NCBI GenBank assembly: GCA_937893675.1
Contig: CALBGI010000053.1
Location: 1-58,162, forward strand
DNA from: an uncultured Blautia sp.
GTDB taxonomy: Bacteria; Bacillota; Clostridia; Lachnospirales; Lachnospiraceae
Reading direction: 5' to 3'
DNA: 58,162 nt
Positions 1 to 8,811 of this stretch are shown here, piece after piece (the first letter of the stretch is position 1; each line of letters starts with the position of its first letter). The position numbers were made by a program, and so were the translations under genes. The notes beneath the pieces were generated by a model. That model was not told the DNA's origin. It saw only the letters and a program-made list of their open reading frames with translations, and ran no database searches.

Positions 1-17
1 CTAATACCAGTATATCA

Positions 18-45
18 AAAAAAGCCAGCTTTTGCTGACTTTTTT
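18..45. terminator. Terminator-like hairpin at left edge
   Basis: Arms of about 12 nt around a TTTT loop, with an A-run before and a T-run after, so it could stop transcription on either strand; on the minus strand all pairs form with one G-U. The gene it serves on the left is outside the window. From here to about 390 I see no gene or other signal, only AT-rich DNA. Confidence 0.45.
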
Positions 46-393
46 GACAGTCTGAAAATATATTTGCTTTCCCGATTTTTGTATTGCAATATATACATTT
101 TTTAGATATTTTCAAGCTGTTCCTTTTTTCTGGGCACGAATATCCTTTAACATCATGACCTCATCTATACTTCCAAACGAAAACAAAATAGTATTTACAC
201 ATCTGTTTCATACATGATAAGTCATTTGTTTTCTCTGCCATAAAACCACTTTCTCCAATAATGACCCGATACCTCTATTTATGACGTAGAAAGGTAATTT
301 TACGCATATCACCCACAAAGCAGAAAAGTTATAGTTCAAAACATCTACACGATACATAAGTATTTTGAACAGACTAAATCCGTACATAAATAT

Positions 394-421
394 GGGACGA
401 TTTCCAACAAGAAATCATCCC
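394..421 (-). terminator. Possible terminator of ftsH
   Basis: An 11-bp inverted repeat (GGGAYGATTTC with its complement) around a 6-nt loop, lying 60 bp after the ftsH stop codon. The minus-strand RNA forms it with one G-U pair, followed only by a weak ATATTTAT tract, so it may be a terminator or just a 3'-end stabilising hairpin. Confidence 0.4.
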
Positions 422-481
422 AACTGTTGACATAGAACTTCTTTTTATATGTTTCCTGATATGCTTAAAGAATGCCCTCGT

Positions 482-2347
482 TTATTCCGCATTTCCCGTC
501 TGCACAAGTTCCGGAACCGGCGCATTCAAAATCTGCATAAATTCATCACCCGTAATCGTCTCATGCTCATAAAGATATTTTGCAATCTCATGGAGCTTGT
601 TCTTATTATCCTCCAGAATTTTGTATGCCTTCTCGTGCTGGCTGCGGACAAGTTCCACCACTTTCTTGTCCAGAAGCGTCTGCGTCTCAAAAGAGCACGC
701 CAGGCTGGCATCTCCGCCCAGATACTGATTGCTTACATTTTCCATAGCAACCATATCAAAATCATTGCTCATTCCATATCGGGATATCATGGCTCTTGCA
801 ATCTTGGTGGCCTGCTCAATATCATTTGCCGCGCCTGTTGTAATGGAGCCAAATACCAGCTCCTCTGCTGCGCGCCCGCCGGTAAAGGTCGCAATCTTAT
901 TCTCCAGTTCTTCTTTTGTCATAAGGAAATGTTCTTTTTCATCTACCTGCATGGTATAGCCAAGGGCGCCGGAGGTTCTGGGGATAATGGTGATTTTGTG
1001 CACGGGAGCAGACTCTGTCTGCTTTGCAGCCACCAAAGCGTGCCCAACCTCATGATAAGCTACGATCAGCTTCTCCTTGTTGGACAGCACGCGGTTCTTT
1101 TTCTGATACCCGGCAATCACTACCTCAATGCTTTCTTCAAAATCAGCCTGCGTGGCAAATTTTCTTCCATCACGGACTGCACGAAGCGCAGCCTCGTTCA
1201 CAATGTTTGCCAAATCGGCTCCGGAGGCTCCGGAGGCAGCCTTTGCCACCTCATCAAAACGCACGGTATCCGAAATGCGGATCTTTTTTGCATGCACTCT
1301 GAGAATTTCTTCTCTTCCTTTCAGATCCGGAAGCTCTACCGGTATTCTCCGGTCAAAACGCCCCGGCCGCAAAAGCGCCGGATCCAGGGAATCCGGACGG
1401 TTGGTCGCCGCCAGGATCACGACACCCTTGGAGCCGTCAAAACCATCCATTTCCGTCAGAAGCTGGTTCAGGGTCTGCTCCCGCTCGTCATTGCCGGAAA
1501 ATCCTGCTCCGTCCCGCTTCTTTCCAATGGTATCAATCTCATCGATAAACACAATACACGGTGCCTTTTCGTTCGCCTGCTTGAACAGATCACGAACCTT
1601 CGCCGCACCCATACCTACAAACATTTCCACAAACTCTGAACCGGAAATCGAAAAGAACGGAACCTCTGCCTCACCTGCAACGGCCTTGGCAAGCAGAGTT
1701 TTTCCGGTTCCGGGAGGCCCCACCAGAAGCGCGCCTTTGGGCATGGAAGCACCAATTTCTGTGTATTTCTGAGGATTATGCAGATAATCCACAATCTCGC
1801 TCAACAACTCTTTTGCCTCGTCCTCGCCGGCCACATCAGAAAATTTAATGCCCGTAGAAGACTTCACATAAACCTTTGCGTTGCTTTTTCCAAAGGACAT
1901 CATGCCTCCGGGGCCGCCATTTCCCATAGAAGCCATCATTTTCTTGCTGAGCCAGCGTCCAAGGAGAATAAAAATCGCGATCGGTATCACATAGCCTGCA
2001 ATAATGCTGAGAAAAACAGACTGCTTCTCAGGAGCTACTGCCGCCATGCTGGTTCCGGCATCATAAAGACGGTCAACCAGCTTCGGGTCATCCATTCGTA
2101 CGGTCTTGCATACCACTTCCACGCCGTCTTTTTCCATGGCATAGTAAATAAAATCATCCCGCACCTCAGCCTTGGTGACATTCCCCTCTTCCACGTTCGT
2201 CAGAAACGTACTGTAATCTGTTTTTTCTACGCTTCGTTCGGAAATCATGGGAACAACCAGAATATTCAGCAGGAAAATCACCACGATCGCTATGATATAG
2301 TACACATACAATGGGCGTTTTCCCGGTTTTTTCTCTTTGACATCCAT
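482..2347 (-). CDS. ftsH: ATP-dependent zinc metalloprotease FtsH
   Basis: Membrane-anchored AAA+ protease that degrades short-lived and misassembled membrane and soluble proteins. Visible: N-terminal membrane helix (about residues 14-35), an extracytoplasmic segment, a second helix (about 113-130), then the AAA module with Walker A GPPGTGKT (about 210-217), Walker B VFIDEID, the second region of homology ending NRPDSLDPALLRPGRFDR, and the zinc site HEVGH (about 432-436). Length (621 aa) is normal for the family. An upstream in-frame ATG at 2362 exists, but the ribosome site GGAGG lies inside its first codons, so the start is placed at the second ATG, giving MDVKEKK. It stands alone on this strand. 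Confidence 0.96.
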   Translation of the reverse strand: MDVKEKKPGKRPLYVYYIIAIVVIFLLNILVVPMISERSVEKTDYSTFLTNVEEGNVTKAEVRDDFIYYAMEKDGVEVVCKTVRMDDPKLVDRLYDAGTSMAAVAPEKQSVFLSIIAGYVIPIAIFILLGRWLSKKMMASMGNGGPGGMMSFGKSNAKVYVKSSTGIKFSDVAGEDEAKELLSEIVDYLHNPQKYTEIGASMPKGALLVGPPGTGKTLLAKAVAGEAEVPFFSISGSEFVEMFVGMGAAKVRDLFKQANEKAPCIVFIDEIDTIGKKRDGAGFSGNDEREQTLNQLLTEMDGFDGSKGVVILAATNRPDSLDPALLRPGRFDRRIPVELPDLKGREEILRVHAKKIRISDTVRFDEVAKAASGASGADLANIVNEAALRAVRDGRKFATQADFEESIEVVIAGYQKKNRVLSNKEKLIVAYHEVGHALVAAKQTESAPVHKITIIPRTSGALGYTMQVDEKEHFLMTKEELENKIATFTGGRAAEELVFGSITTGAANDIEQATKIARAMISRYGMSNDFDMVAMENVSNQYLGGDASLACSFETQTLLDKKVVELVRSQHEKAYKILEDNKNKLHEIAKYLYEHETITGDEFMQILNAPVPELVQTGNAE

Positions 2348-2494
2348 ATCTCTTTCCTCCATTTATTCCTATCTTACCCCATCATTATATTAAAATGTAC
2401 CATACCACTTATTTTACCGGAATTCAATTTATAAGGCGTAAAATTCATTAAATTTTCATAAAGCCATTGAAATATGTACTTTTCCCACAGTAAG

Positions 2495-2518
2495 CAAAGG
2501 TAATCAAATTTTCAAAAA
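2495..2518. repeat. 24-bp direct repeat, copy 1
   Basis: Perfect 24-bp match (core GGTAATCAAATTTTC) to positions 3764-3787, in the same orientation. Weaker similarity continues for about 20 bp on the left and 6 bp on the right. It lies in the otherwise empty stretch 2348-2645, which holds only a doubtful 60-codon reading frame. The two copies bracket the broken acyltransferase gene, the second one next to tRNA-Leu. Confidence 0.75.
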
Positions 2519-2645
2519 ATTCAAAATACCGGCAATGGGACAGCTGCACTGATATGCTTTTTCCTAATAAGTAATAATTTTTCATTAGTTTTTTACAGAT
2601 TTGCCACAGACTGACGAGGAGCTGCTCCATAGATAAATTGTCCGT

Positions 2646-3728
2646 CTATTTTGCAATGCTCTTTTTAAATAGGGTATAAATAAATTTATAAATGAAATTC
2701 AACATCCATGCGCCAAGCATAGAACAAACAAAAATAACCGGAACACAAACAAAAAAATATTCAAACATATAACTAAACTCACTTACAGTGCTTGAAAGCC
2801 GTGGATATAATATCGCGTCAAAAATATACGATAGTAAGTAGGCGCCTAACGTCCACTCTGAAAGATGTCTCAATATTTTCCTGGCAAAATGCGGAAGATT
2901 GTTCTATTTTTCTGCTTTTACAATAATATAGAAGACAAGCACAGCCATAAGGATTACAAATATAGAATTATAATCTGTCCATGGTCCCCAGATAAATACG
3001 CTATTATAGCTTCTGTAATAGTTGAATATTCCAGATAAAATTGTTAAACCGATCAAACTTAGCATACAAATTTTTCTATTAAGTCTCAACCCATACTCTT
3101 TTAAGTAGGCGCCAATGAAATAAATTGTAATTGGATATAACGCTTTCCAATAGCTTGGTAATATTTTTTGATATGTGTCAGATAAAGTTGGATGTATCCA
3201 CCAGGAATCAACATAAAAATTGAAAATATTCGTTACTGCCGGAATAGAGGTTAATAATAAAAGCGTACAAATCAAGACCTGTTTTTGCTTCTGATTCTTT
3301 AATCCATTATAAGACAAATTCAAAAACGGAATAATCAAAAATAATCCTATGTACATTTCTACATACCAAGAATAATTTGCGGCTGAAAAATCCAAAATAC
3401 TTTCCTTTACTCCATACGCCCCACCCATATACAGATTTTTAAAAATAATACAAGCGATACTTGCAAGAACATACGTAGCCAAGGTTTTCACAATCCCACA
3501 ATAATATTTAGGACTCAGTTCCTTTTTGCTCATCAGATACCCTGTAAGCATGATAAAAAGAGGAACACAAACCATAAAAAAGCCTCTTACTGTAACCATA
3601 ACAAACATACGTTTACCAGCAACAATATTATTATAGAATCCACTGTTCAAAAAATAGTGTACTGAAATCACGGAAAGTACAGCAAATATTCTTACTACAT
3701 CCAAGGATGAGTCTCGTTTTTCTTTCAT
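2646..3728 (-). pseudogene. Acyltransferase-3 family membrane protein, interrupted by in-frame TAG
   Basis: Multi-pass membrane O-acyltransferase of the acyltransferase_3 type (acylation of surface sugars or similar). The N-terminal part starts at ATG 3728 (MKEKRDSSLDVVRIFAVLSV) behind an AGGGGA site; it has the family's LDVVRIFAVLSVISVHYF opening with the early His and about nine hydrophobic helices. Codon 275 is TAG (2904-2906). Reading on in the same frame for about 85 codons gives RHLSEWTLGAYLLSYIFDAI, which looks like the conserved last helices of the family, ending at 2646. Total length with the stop read through is about 360 aa, normal for the family. So the gene appears killed by one nonsense change, unless the stop is read through. 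It is AT-rich compared with its neighbours and flanked by a 24-bp direct repeat, which suggests acquisition. Confidence 0.8.
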
Positions 3729-3763
3729 AGAAGTCCCCTTTTGTACCATTTTTATAGAGTAAC

Positions 3764-3787
3764 CAAAGGTAATCAAATTTTCAAAAA
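3764..3787. repeat. 24-bp direct repeat, copy 2
   Basis: Same 24-bp sequence as 2495-2518. This copy sits between the acyltransferase start and the 3' end of tRNA-Leu, overlapping the T-rich end of the tRNA terminator. Confidence 0.75.
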
Positions 3788-3822
3788 TAAAAAATGCCAG
3801 AACCCTTGATTTTAGGGTTTCT
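3783..3822 (-). terminator. Terminator of tRNA-Leu
   Basis: Hairpin of AGAAACCCT with AGGGTTCT (one bulged A, loop of 7) followed on the minus strand by GGCATTTTTTATTTTT, 16 bases after the tRNA 3' end. Confidence 0.75.
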
Positions 3823-3837
3823 GACATCCTACTCAAA

Positions 3838-3920
3838 TGCCGGCAGCGGGACTTGAACCCGCACGTGGTTGCCCACAACAGATTTTGAGTCTGCCTCGTC
3901 TGCCATTCCGACACGCCGGC
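3838..3920 (-). tRNA. tRNA-Leu (anticodon CAA)
   Basis: The 83-nt minus-strand sequence begins GCCGGCGTGTCGGAATGGCA and ends CGGGTTCAAGTCCCGCTGCCGGCA minus its first bases. A 7-bp acceptor stem (one G-U) pairs with discriminator A at 3838. The anticodon loop is CTCAAAA with U33, giving anticodon CAA (reads UUG). A long variable arm marks class II leucine tRNA. CCA is not encoded. Confidence 0.95.
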
Positions 3921-4040
3921 GTTTGAACCGAGACTTATAATACCATAAAATAAAAACTTTGGCAAGTATTTCACCAAAGTTTTTATCGCATTTTTCAATC
4001 AACTCCGCATTCTGATCACGCCGGCCCATCCTGCCTGAAT

Positions 4041-5318
4041 TTATTCATCCTCCAAAAGTTTCTCAAACACAGGAAAGCAGTCAAAGGTAGCAAAATAATC
4101 TCTGGGTGTCTCCGCCCGGCGAATCAGCTCAAAGCTTCCATCCTCGCAAAGGAGTATCTCTGCGGATTTCAGTTTTCCATTGTAGTTATAGCCCATGGCA
4201 AAGCCGTGCGCCCCTGTGTCGTGAATCACCAGAAGGTCTCCCTTATCAATCTGCGGCAGATATCTGTCAATCGCAAACTTATCATTGTTTTCGCAGAGAG
4301 AGCCTGTCACATCGTAAAGATGATCACAGGGTTCTTTCTCCTTGCCCATGACCGTAATGTGGTGATATGCGCCGTACATAGCCGGACGCATCAGGTTCAC
4401 TGCGCAGGCATCCACACCAATATATTCCTTGTGCGTGTGTTTCTCATGAATCGCTTTTGTCACCAGACAGCCATAAGGCCCCATCATAAAGCGCCCGAGC
4501 TCTGTATAAATAGCGACATCTCCCATTCCCGCCGGGGTGAGAACCTCCTCGTAAACCTTGCGCACACCTTCTCCGATGACACGAATATCATTCGGCTCCT
4601 GCTCCGGACGGTAGGGAATTCCGATTCCTCCGGAAAGATTGATGAACTTGATGTGGGCTCCGGTCTCTTTCTGAAGCTTCACTGCCAGCTCAAACATGAT
4701 TTTTGCCAGCATGGGATAATATTCGTTGGTAACCGTATTGCTGGCAAGGAAAGCGTGAATGCCAAATTCCTTCACACCTTTGGCCTTGAGGGTAGAAAAC
4801 GCCTCAAAGATCTGCTCCGTTGTCATTCCGTATTTGGAATCCCCTGGATTGTCCATGATATCATTGCTGATTTTAAACAATCCGCCTGGATTATACCGGC
4901 AGCTGATGGTTTCCGGAAGTTTTCCCAGGGCACGCTCTACACTTTCGATGTGCGTAATATCATCCAGGTTGATGATCCCGCCGATTTCATGGGCATATTT
5001 GAATTCTTCTTCCGGCGTATCGTTGGACGAAAACATGATATCGCCCTGTCTGCACCCCAAAGCCTTCGCCATCATCAGCTCCGTCATGGAGGAGCAGTCG
5101 CATCCGCAGCCATACTCCTGCAGGATCTGAATCAGAAAAGGATTGGGCGTTGCTTTTACCGCAAAAAATTCTTTGAATCCCGGATTCCATGCAAAAGCCT
5201 CTTTCAGCGCTTTCGCGTTGGCCCGGATTCCCTTTTCATCATAAAGATGGAAGGGAGTTGGATACTTCGCCGTAATCTCCTGTAATTTTTCCAATGTCAC
5301 AAACGGCTTTTTCTTCAT
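4041..5318 (-). CDS. lysA: Diaminopimelate decarboxylase
   Basis: PLP enzyme of fold type III that decarboxylates meso-diaminopimelate to L-lysine in the cytoplasm. Seen: the PLP-lysine motif FFAVKATPNP near residue 50, the Gly-rich phosphate-binding NLSGGIGIPY near 230, TELGRFMMGPYGCLV near 285, and the catalytic-Cys segment GSLCENNDKF near 340. At 425 aa it matches the family. The start is behind ACGAGGAGAACGATT. It is followed after 34 bp by its upstream neighbour pyk on the same strand, which may be cotranscribed. A related decarboxylase specificity cannot be fully excluded, but the CE..D motif fits LysA. Confidence 0.88.
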   Translation of the reverse strand: MKKKPFVTLEKLQEITAKYPTPFHLYDEKGIRANAKALKEAFAWNPGFKEFFAVKATPNPFLIQILQEYGCGCDCSSMTELMMAKALGCRQGDIMFSSNDTPEEEFKYAHEIGGIINLDDITHIESVERALGKLPETISCRYNPGGLFKISNDIMDNPGDSKYGMTTEQIFEAFSTLKAKGVKEFGIHAFLASNTVTNEYYPMLAKIMFELAVKLQKETGAHIKFINLSGGIGIPYRPEQEPNDIRVIGEGVRKVYEEVLTPAGMGDVAIYTELGRFMMGPYGCLVTKAIHEKHTHKEYIGVDACAVNLMRPAMYGAYHHITVMGKEKEPCDHLYDVTGSLCENNDKFAIDRYLPQIDKGDLLVIHDTGAHGFAMGYNYNGKLKSAEILLCEDGSFELIRRAETPRDYFATFDCFPVFEKLLEDE

Positions 5319-5352
5319 AATCGTTCTCCTCGTAGTTCAGTCTTTTGCTGCT

Positions 5353-6777
5353 TTATTTCGCCTCAATAATATGCAGCATATTCGTTCCGGTACGTATGTT
5401 GGTAGCCGGGTCTCCTGCCGTAAATACCACAAGATCTCCCTTCTTGATGAACCGCTTGCGCCGCACCAGCTGCATCGCCTGATTGATAATGCGGTCCGTC
5501 GCTTCTTTTTCATAGCCCTTCAGCGCAGTCACTCCCCACACCAGCTGCATTCTGTGCTGATAGGTTTCATTGGGAGTCACCGCGTAAATCGGTACACGGG
5601 GACGAAAACTGGAAATCATCAACGGCGTCTGACCTGCCATGGTCGGCGTCACAATGGCCTTTGCGTCCAGATCCTTTGCCGTCTGCACTGCGGCCATGCC
5701 CACCGCGCTGGAAACCTTGCCGTGCATGTACATGTCTCTGTTTTTCATATGAATCTCATAATCCAGATTTGGCTCTGTCTTTTCGGCGATCTCCACCATC
5801 ATTTTGAGAGCCTCCACCGGATATTTGCCCGCCGCTGTCTCACCGGAAAGCATAATGGCATCTGTTCCATCGTAAATGGCGTTTGCAACGTCTGCAACCT
5901 CCGCACGCGTGGGACGGGGATTCCGGATCATGGAATCCAGCATCTGCGTCGCCGTAATGACGGGGACATAGTTTTCGTTGCATTTCTCAATGATCATCTT
6001 CTGGATATGCGGAACCTCGCTGGCTGGGATCTCCACTCCAAGATCTCCTCTGGCCACCATGATGCCGTCTGCAGCCTGGATGATCTCATCAATATTCTCC
6101 ACGCCTTCCGCATTTTCAATCTTTGCGATGATCCCGATATCCTTGCCGCCGTTTTCATCCAGAAGCGCGCGGATTTCCCGGATCGCCTTGGCATCCCGGA
6201 CAAAAGATGCAGCAATATAGTCAAATTCCTCCTGAATTCCAAAAAGAATGTCTGCTTTGTCCTGCTCTGTGATTCCCGGAAGCTTCACCTTCACGTAGGG
6301 CACATTCACACCCTTGTGCTCTCCAAGCTCGCCGCCGTTGATCACCCGGCAGTGAATATCCTGTCCCTTGACCTCCTCGATCTCCAGTTCAATGAGACCG
6401 TCATCAATCAGGATCCTGCCTCCCTTTTTGACATCCTTACAGAGTCCTTCATAAGTGATCGAAACCTTTTTTTCATCACCGACATAATCACCAACCGTAA
6501 GTACAAAGGGATGTCCGGCCTCCAGCATGACTTTTTTGCCGTTTTTCAGAAGCCCGGTACGGATTTCCGGCCCTTTTGTATCCAGCATCATGGCAACCGG
6601 TACATTCAGTTCTTCCCGCACATTTTTGATCAGATCTACGCGATGCCCATGCTCTTCGTGAGAACCGTGGGAAAAATTAAAACGCGCCACATCCATTCCT
6701 GCTCTTATCAGGGCTTTCAGTATTGTTTTTTTGCTGGAGGCAGGTCCCAGCGTGCAGATGATTTTTGTTCTCTTCAT
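5353..6777 (-). CDS. pyk: Pyruvate kinase
   Basis: Converts phosphoenolpyruvate and ADP to pyruvate and ATP, last step of glycolysis. The N-terminus MKRTKIICTLGPASS and RFNFSHG are diagnostic; the active-site signature IIAKIENAEGVENIDEI lies near residue 220, followed by ARGDLGVEIP, ATQMLDSM and LSGETAAGKYP. The protein stops at 474 aa after the allosteric C domain (HIIEAK end), so it lacks the extra PEP-utilising domain carried by Bacillus-type enzymes. Between the rhomboid-like gene (27 bp upstream) and lysA on the same strand. Confidence 0.97.
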   Translation of the reverse strand: MKRTKIICTLGPASSKKTILKALIRAGMDVARFNFSHGSHEEHGHRVDLIKNVREELNVPVAMMLDTKGPEIRTGLLKNGKKVMLEAGHPFVLTVGDYVGDEKKVSITYEGLCKDVKKGGRILIDDGLIELEIEEVKGQDIHCRVINGGELGEHKGVNVPYVKVKLPGITEQDKADILFGIQEEFDYIAASFVRDAKAIREIRALLDENGGKDIGIIAKIENAEGVENIDEIIQAADGIMVARGDLGVEIPASEVPHIQKMIIEKCNENYVPVITATQMLDSMIRNPRPTRAEVADVANAIYDGTDAIMLSGETAAGKYPVEALKMMVEIAEKTEPNLDYEIHMKNRDMYMHGKVSSAVGMAAVQTAKDLDAKAIVTPTMAGQTPLMISSFRPRVPIYAVTPNETYQHRMQLVWGVTALKGYEKEATDRIINQAMQLVRRKRFIKKGDLVVFTAGDPATNIRTGTNMLHIIEAK

Positions 6778-6804
6778 AATTCGCTCGGCTTCCTTGTTTT
6801 TTAT

Positions 6805-7665
6805 TTATTTGATGTGTGTATGAGTAAATAAATGATCCTGGCAGTATTCATAATTTCCATTGCACTTGGAGCAGAAACGGAATTCCAGATTCGGATCGTC
6901 CAGCTCTGTCCGCCCGCAGATTGCACATTTATGTTTGGAAATCCCCCCGGTAGACGGATTCACACGCCCAGGGGAAACTGCCTTCTTAAAATCCTGTCTG
7001 CGCTTGATCTCCTTGGGATTATAACGCTGCAAATCTCTTGTCCCCAGGAAAAACAGCACAAAATTCAGCAGAGAAGCCACAATGGGAACCGCCATAAACC
7101 AAAGTCCGCCGCGCACATAGGTGATAATATCGTAGAGAACGATCGCCCCGTACACATAGGCCATCCATTTCATCTTAATGGGAATGACAAAGTAAAGGAG
7201 GATCCGCATGTCCGGATAGCTCATTGCATAGGCCAGGAAAATGGAAAGGCTGATATAGTAGGTACTGAAAATATACTGTGCCAGAAAATCAATCTGGCTG
7301 CCCCCGATAAAATGAAGAACAAAAGCACCGATAACCGTAAAAATAATCCCCGAAAAAATGTAAAGCGTATAGCGGAAACTTCCCCAAGTCCGTTCCAGGG
7401 ACATGCCGATGGGATAATAAAAGAACAGGATCGCAATGATGAAAAACAGTACATTGCCGCTGGACGGCGGACTGATCACCCAGGTAACCAGCCTCCAGAT
7501 CTGTCCCCGCAGAATCATGGTCACATTCAGTCCGGTCCAGTTCAAAATAGCCGGATTGATAAACTCAATGATGTACCCCACAACATAGCAGATGATCATA
7601 TACATCGTCAGATTTTGAATCCCGAATCTGCCGTATTTGCGTTCTAATTTTTCGATAAATTTCAT
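6805..7665 (-). CDS. Rhomboid-like membrane protein with C-terminal zinc ribbon
   Basis: About six hydrophobic segments with rhomboid-fold landmarks (GQIWRLVTWV near residue 54, then GMSLERTWGSFRY near 88) followed by a soluble tail carrying CAICGRTELDD, CSKCNGNYEYC and a His-rich end, which looks like a zinc-binding module. The active rhomboid residues are not visible: the segment where GxSG is expected reads YIFSGIIFTVIGA, and the helix that usually carries His/Asn reads PPSSGNVLFF. I therefore infer a non-proteolytic rhomboid relative whose function is unknown. The start is behind AGGAGA; 27 bp separate it from pyk. Confidence 0.7.
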   Translation of the reverse strand: MKFIEKLERKYGRFGIQNLTMYMIICYVVGYIIEFINPAILNWTGLNVTMILRGQIWRLVTWVISPPSSGNVLFFIIAILFFYYPIGMSLERTWGSFRYTLYIFSGIIFTVIGAFVLHFIGGSQIDFLAQYIFSTYYISLSIFLAYAMSYPDMRILLYFVIPIKMKWMAYVYGAIVLYDIITYVRGGLWFMAVPIVASLLNFVLFFLGTRDLQRYNPKEIKRRQDFKKAVSPGRVNPSTGGISKHKCAICGRTELDDPNLEFRFCSKCNGNYEYCQDHLFTHTHIK

Positions 7666-7700
7666 AGTTCTCCTTTCTCCTGTCAGAGCCTGTCTGTGTC

Positions 7701-8642
7701 TCAGAAAAATCGCTTCTTATTAAGGATAAGCGCCGCTACCACACTCACAAAAACAGAAATGAGGATGACGATCAGAAATCCCCAGGAACTTCCGGAAAAA
7801 GGCATTCCCGCTGCATTCACATTCATACCGTAGGCGCTGAAAATAATGGTGGGAATGTTCATGACAATGGTAATGACTGCCAGCACCTTCATGACAATGT
7901 TAAGGTTGTTGGAAATCATGGACGCAAATACGTCTGTCATGCCGTTCAGAATGCCGCTGTAGATATTCGCCATCTCGATCGCCTGTTTGTTCTCGATGAT
8001 AACATCTTCCAAAAGCTCGGTATCCTCCGGATATTTTTTGATGGATTCCGTTTTCATCAGCTTTTCCAGAACCATTTCATTGGACCGCAGAGAAGTCGTA
8101 AAATACACCAGGGATTTCTGCAGCTCCAAAAGCTCTATGAGTTCCTGATTCCTGGTGGAAAGGTGAAGCTTTTCCTCCACCTGCTCGCTCTTTTTGTCGA
8201 TGATCCGCAGATAGCGCAGGTAAAGACTGGCATTTCGGTGCAGTATCTGCAGAATGAACCGGGTCTTCATATAAGTAAAGAAGTTCCGTACTCTTCCTTC
8301 CATAAAACGAGCCAGCACCTGCGTGTCTTCCAGGCAGATGGTGAAAATCATATTGGATGTGACAATAATCCCCAGCGGAATCGTTCCATACCAATCTTTA
8401 TCATTTCGCTCTTCGATAACCGGAATATCCACAAGAATTAATGTGTAATTATCCTCCACCTCAATACGGGAGCGCTCTTCTTCATCCAGAGGGGCCCGCA
8501 GATCATCCACTTCGATATCAAACTGCTCCGATACCTCAAAAATCTCCGTAGCCGTAGGATTTGTCAACGCAATCCAGCATCCCTCCTGGGCTTCCTGAAC
8601 CTCCCGGATCGTTCCGTCTATGGTTTTAAAAATCCGAAGCAC
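7701..8642 (-). CDS. corA: CorA-family magnesium/divalent cation transporter
   Basis: Homopentameric membrane channel for Mg2+ (or Co2+/Ni2+ in some members). A long acidic and helical cytoplasmic N-terminal domain (about residues 1-245) is followed by two membrane helices (about 247-268 and 285-306); the first ends in the diagnostic pore motif YGMN. Length of 313 aa is typical. Start near the divergent promoter region shared with aroC. The substrate cannot be read from sequence; the cobalt need of the neighbouring cobalamin genes is only circumstantial. Confidence 0.88.
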   Translation of the reverse strand: MLRIFKTIDGTIREVQEAQEGCWIALTNPTATEIFEVSEQFDIEVDDLRAPLDEEERSRIEVEDNYTLILVDIPVIEERNDKDWYGTIPLGIIVTSNMIFTICLEDTQVLARFMEGRVRNFFTYMKTRFILQILHRNASLYLRYLRIIDKKSEQVEEKLHLSTRNQELIELLELQKSLVYFTTSLRSNEMVLEKLMKTESIKKYPEDTELLEDVIIENKQAIEMANIYSGILNGMTDVFASMISNNLNIVMKVLAVITIVMNIPTIIFSAYGMNVNAAGMPFSGSSWGFLIVILISVFVSVVAALILNKKRFF

Positions 8643-8748
8643 ACTTCACACTTCCCTTCTAAAAAAATCTCCCCCATTTAATCATAAGCAAAAATACAGT
8701 CTCATTATAGATTCTCAGAGAAACTTTGTCAATTCCAACAGTTTCAGT

Positions 8749-8777
8749 TTGCAAAGATTTTACTTCTATACTATACT
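8749..8777 (+). promoter_or_regulatory. Sigma-A type promoter of aroC
   Basis: TTGCAA (8749-8754), 17-bp spacer, TATACT (8772-8777), about 35 bp ahead of the aroC start. Confidence 0.6.
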
Positions 8778-8811
8778 TTATGAAAAAGCATTTGCGGAAA
8801 AGAGGGATCTT

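Noticed and set aside
2448..2630. 60-codon minus-strand frame
   Set aside because: No ribosome site and part of it is just the 24-bp repeat translated.
5371..6831. 486-codon plus-strand frame opposite pyk
   Set aside because: Antisense shadow of pyruvate kinase with Cys/His-rich nonsense sequence.
6805..7665. Active rhomboid protease
   Set aside because: Catalytic Ser motif and His are not visible in the expected helices.
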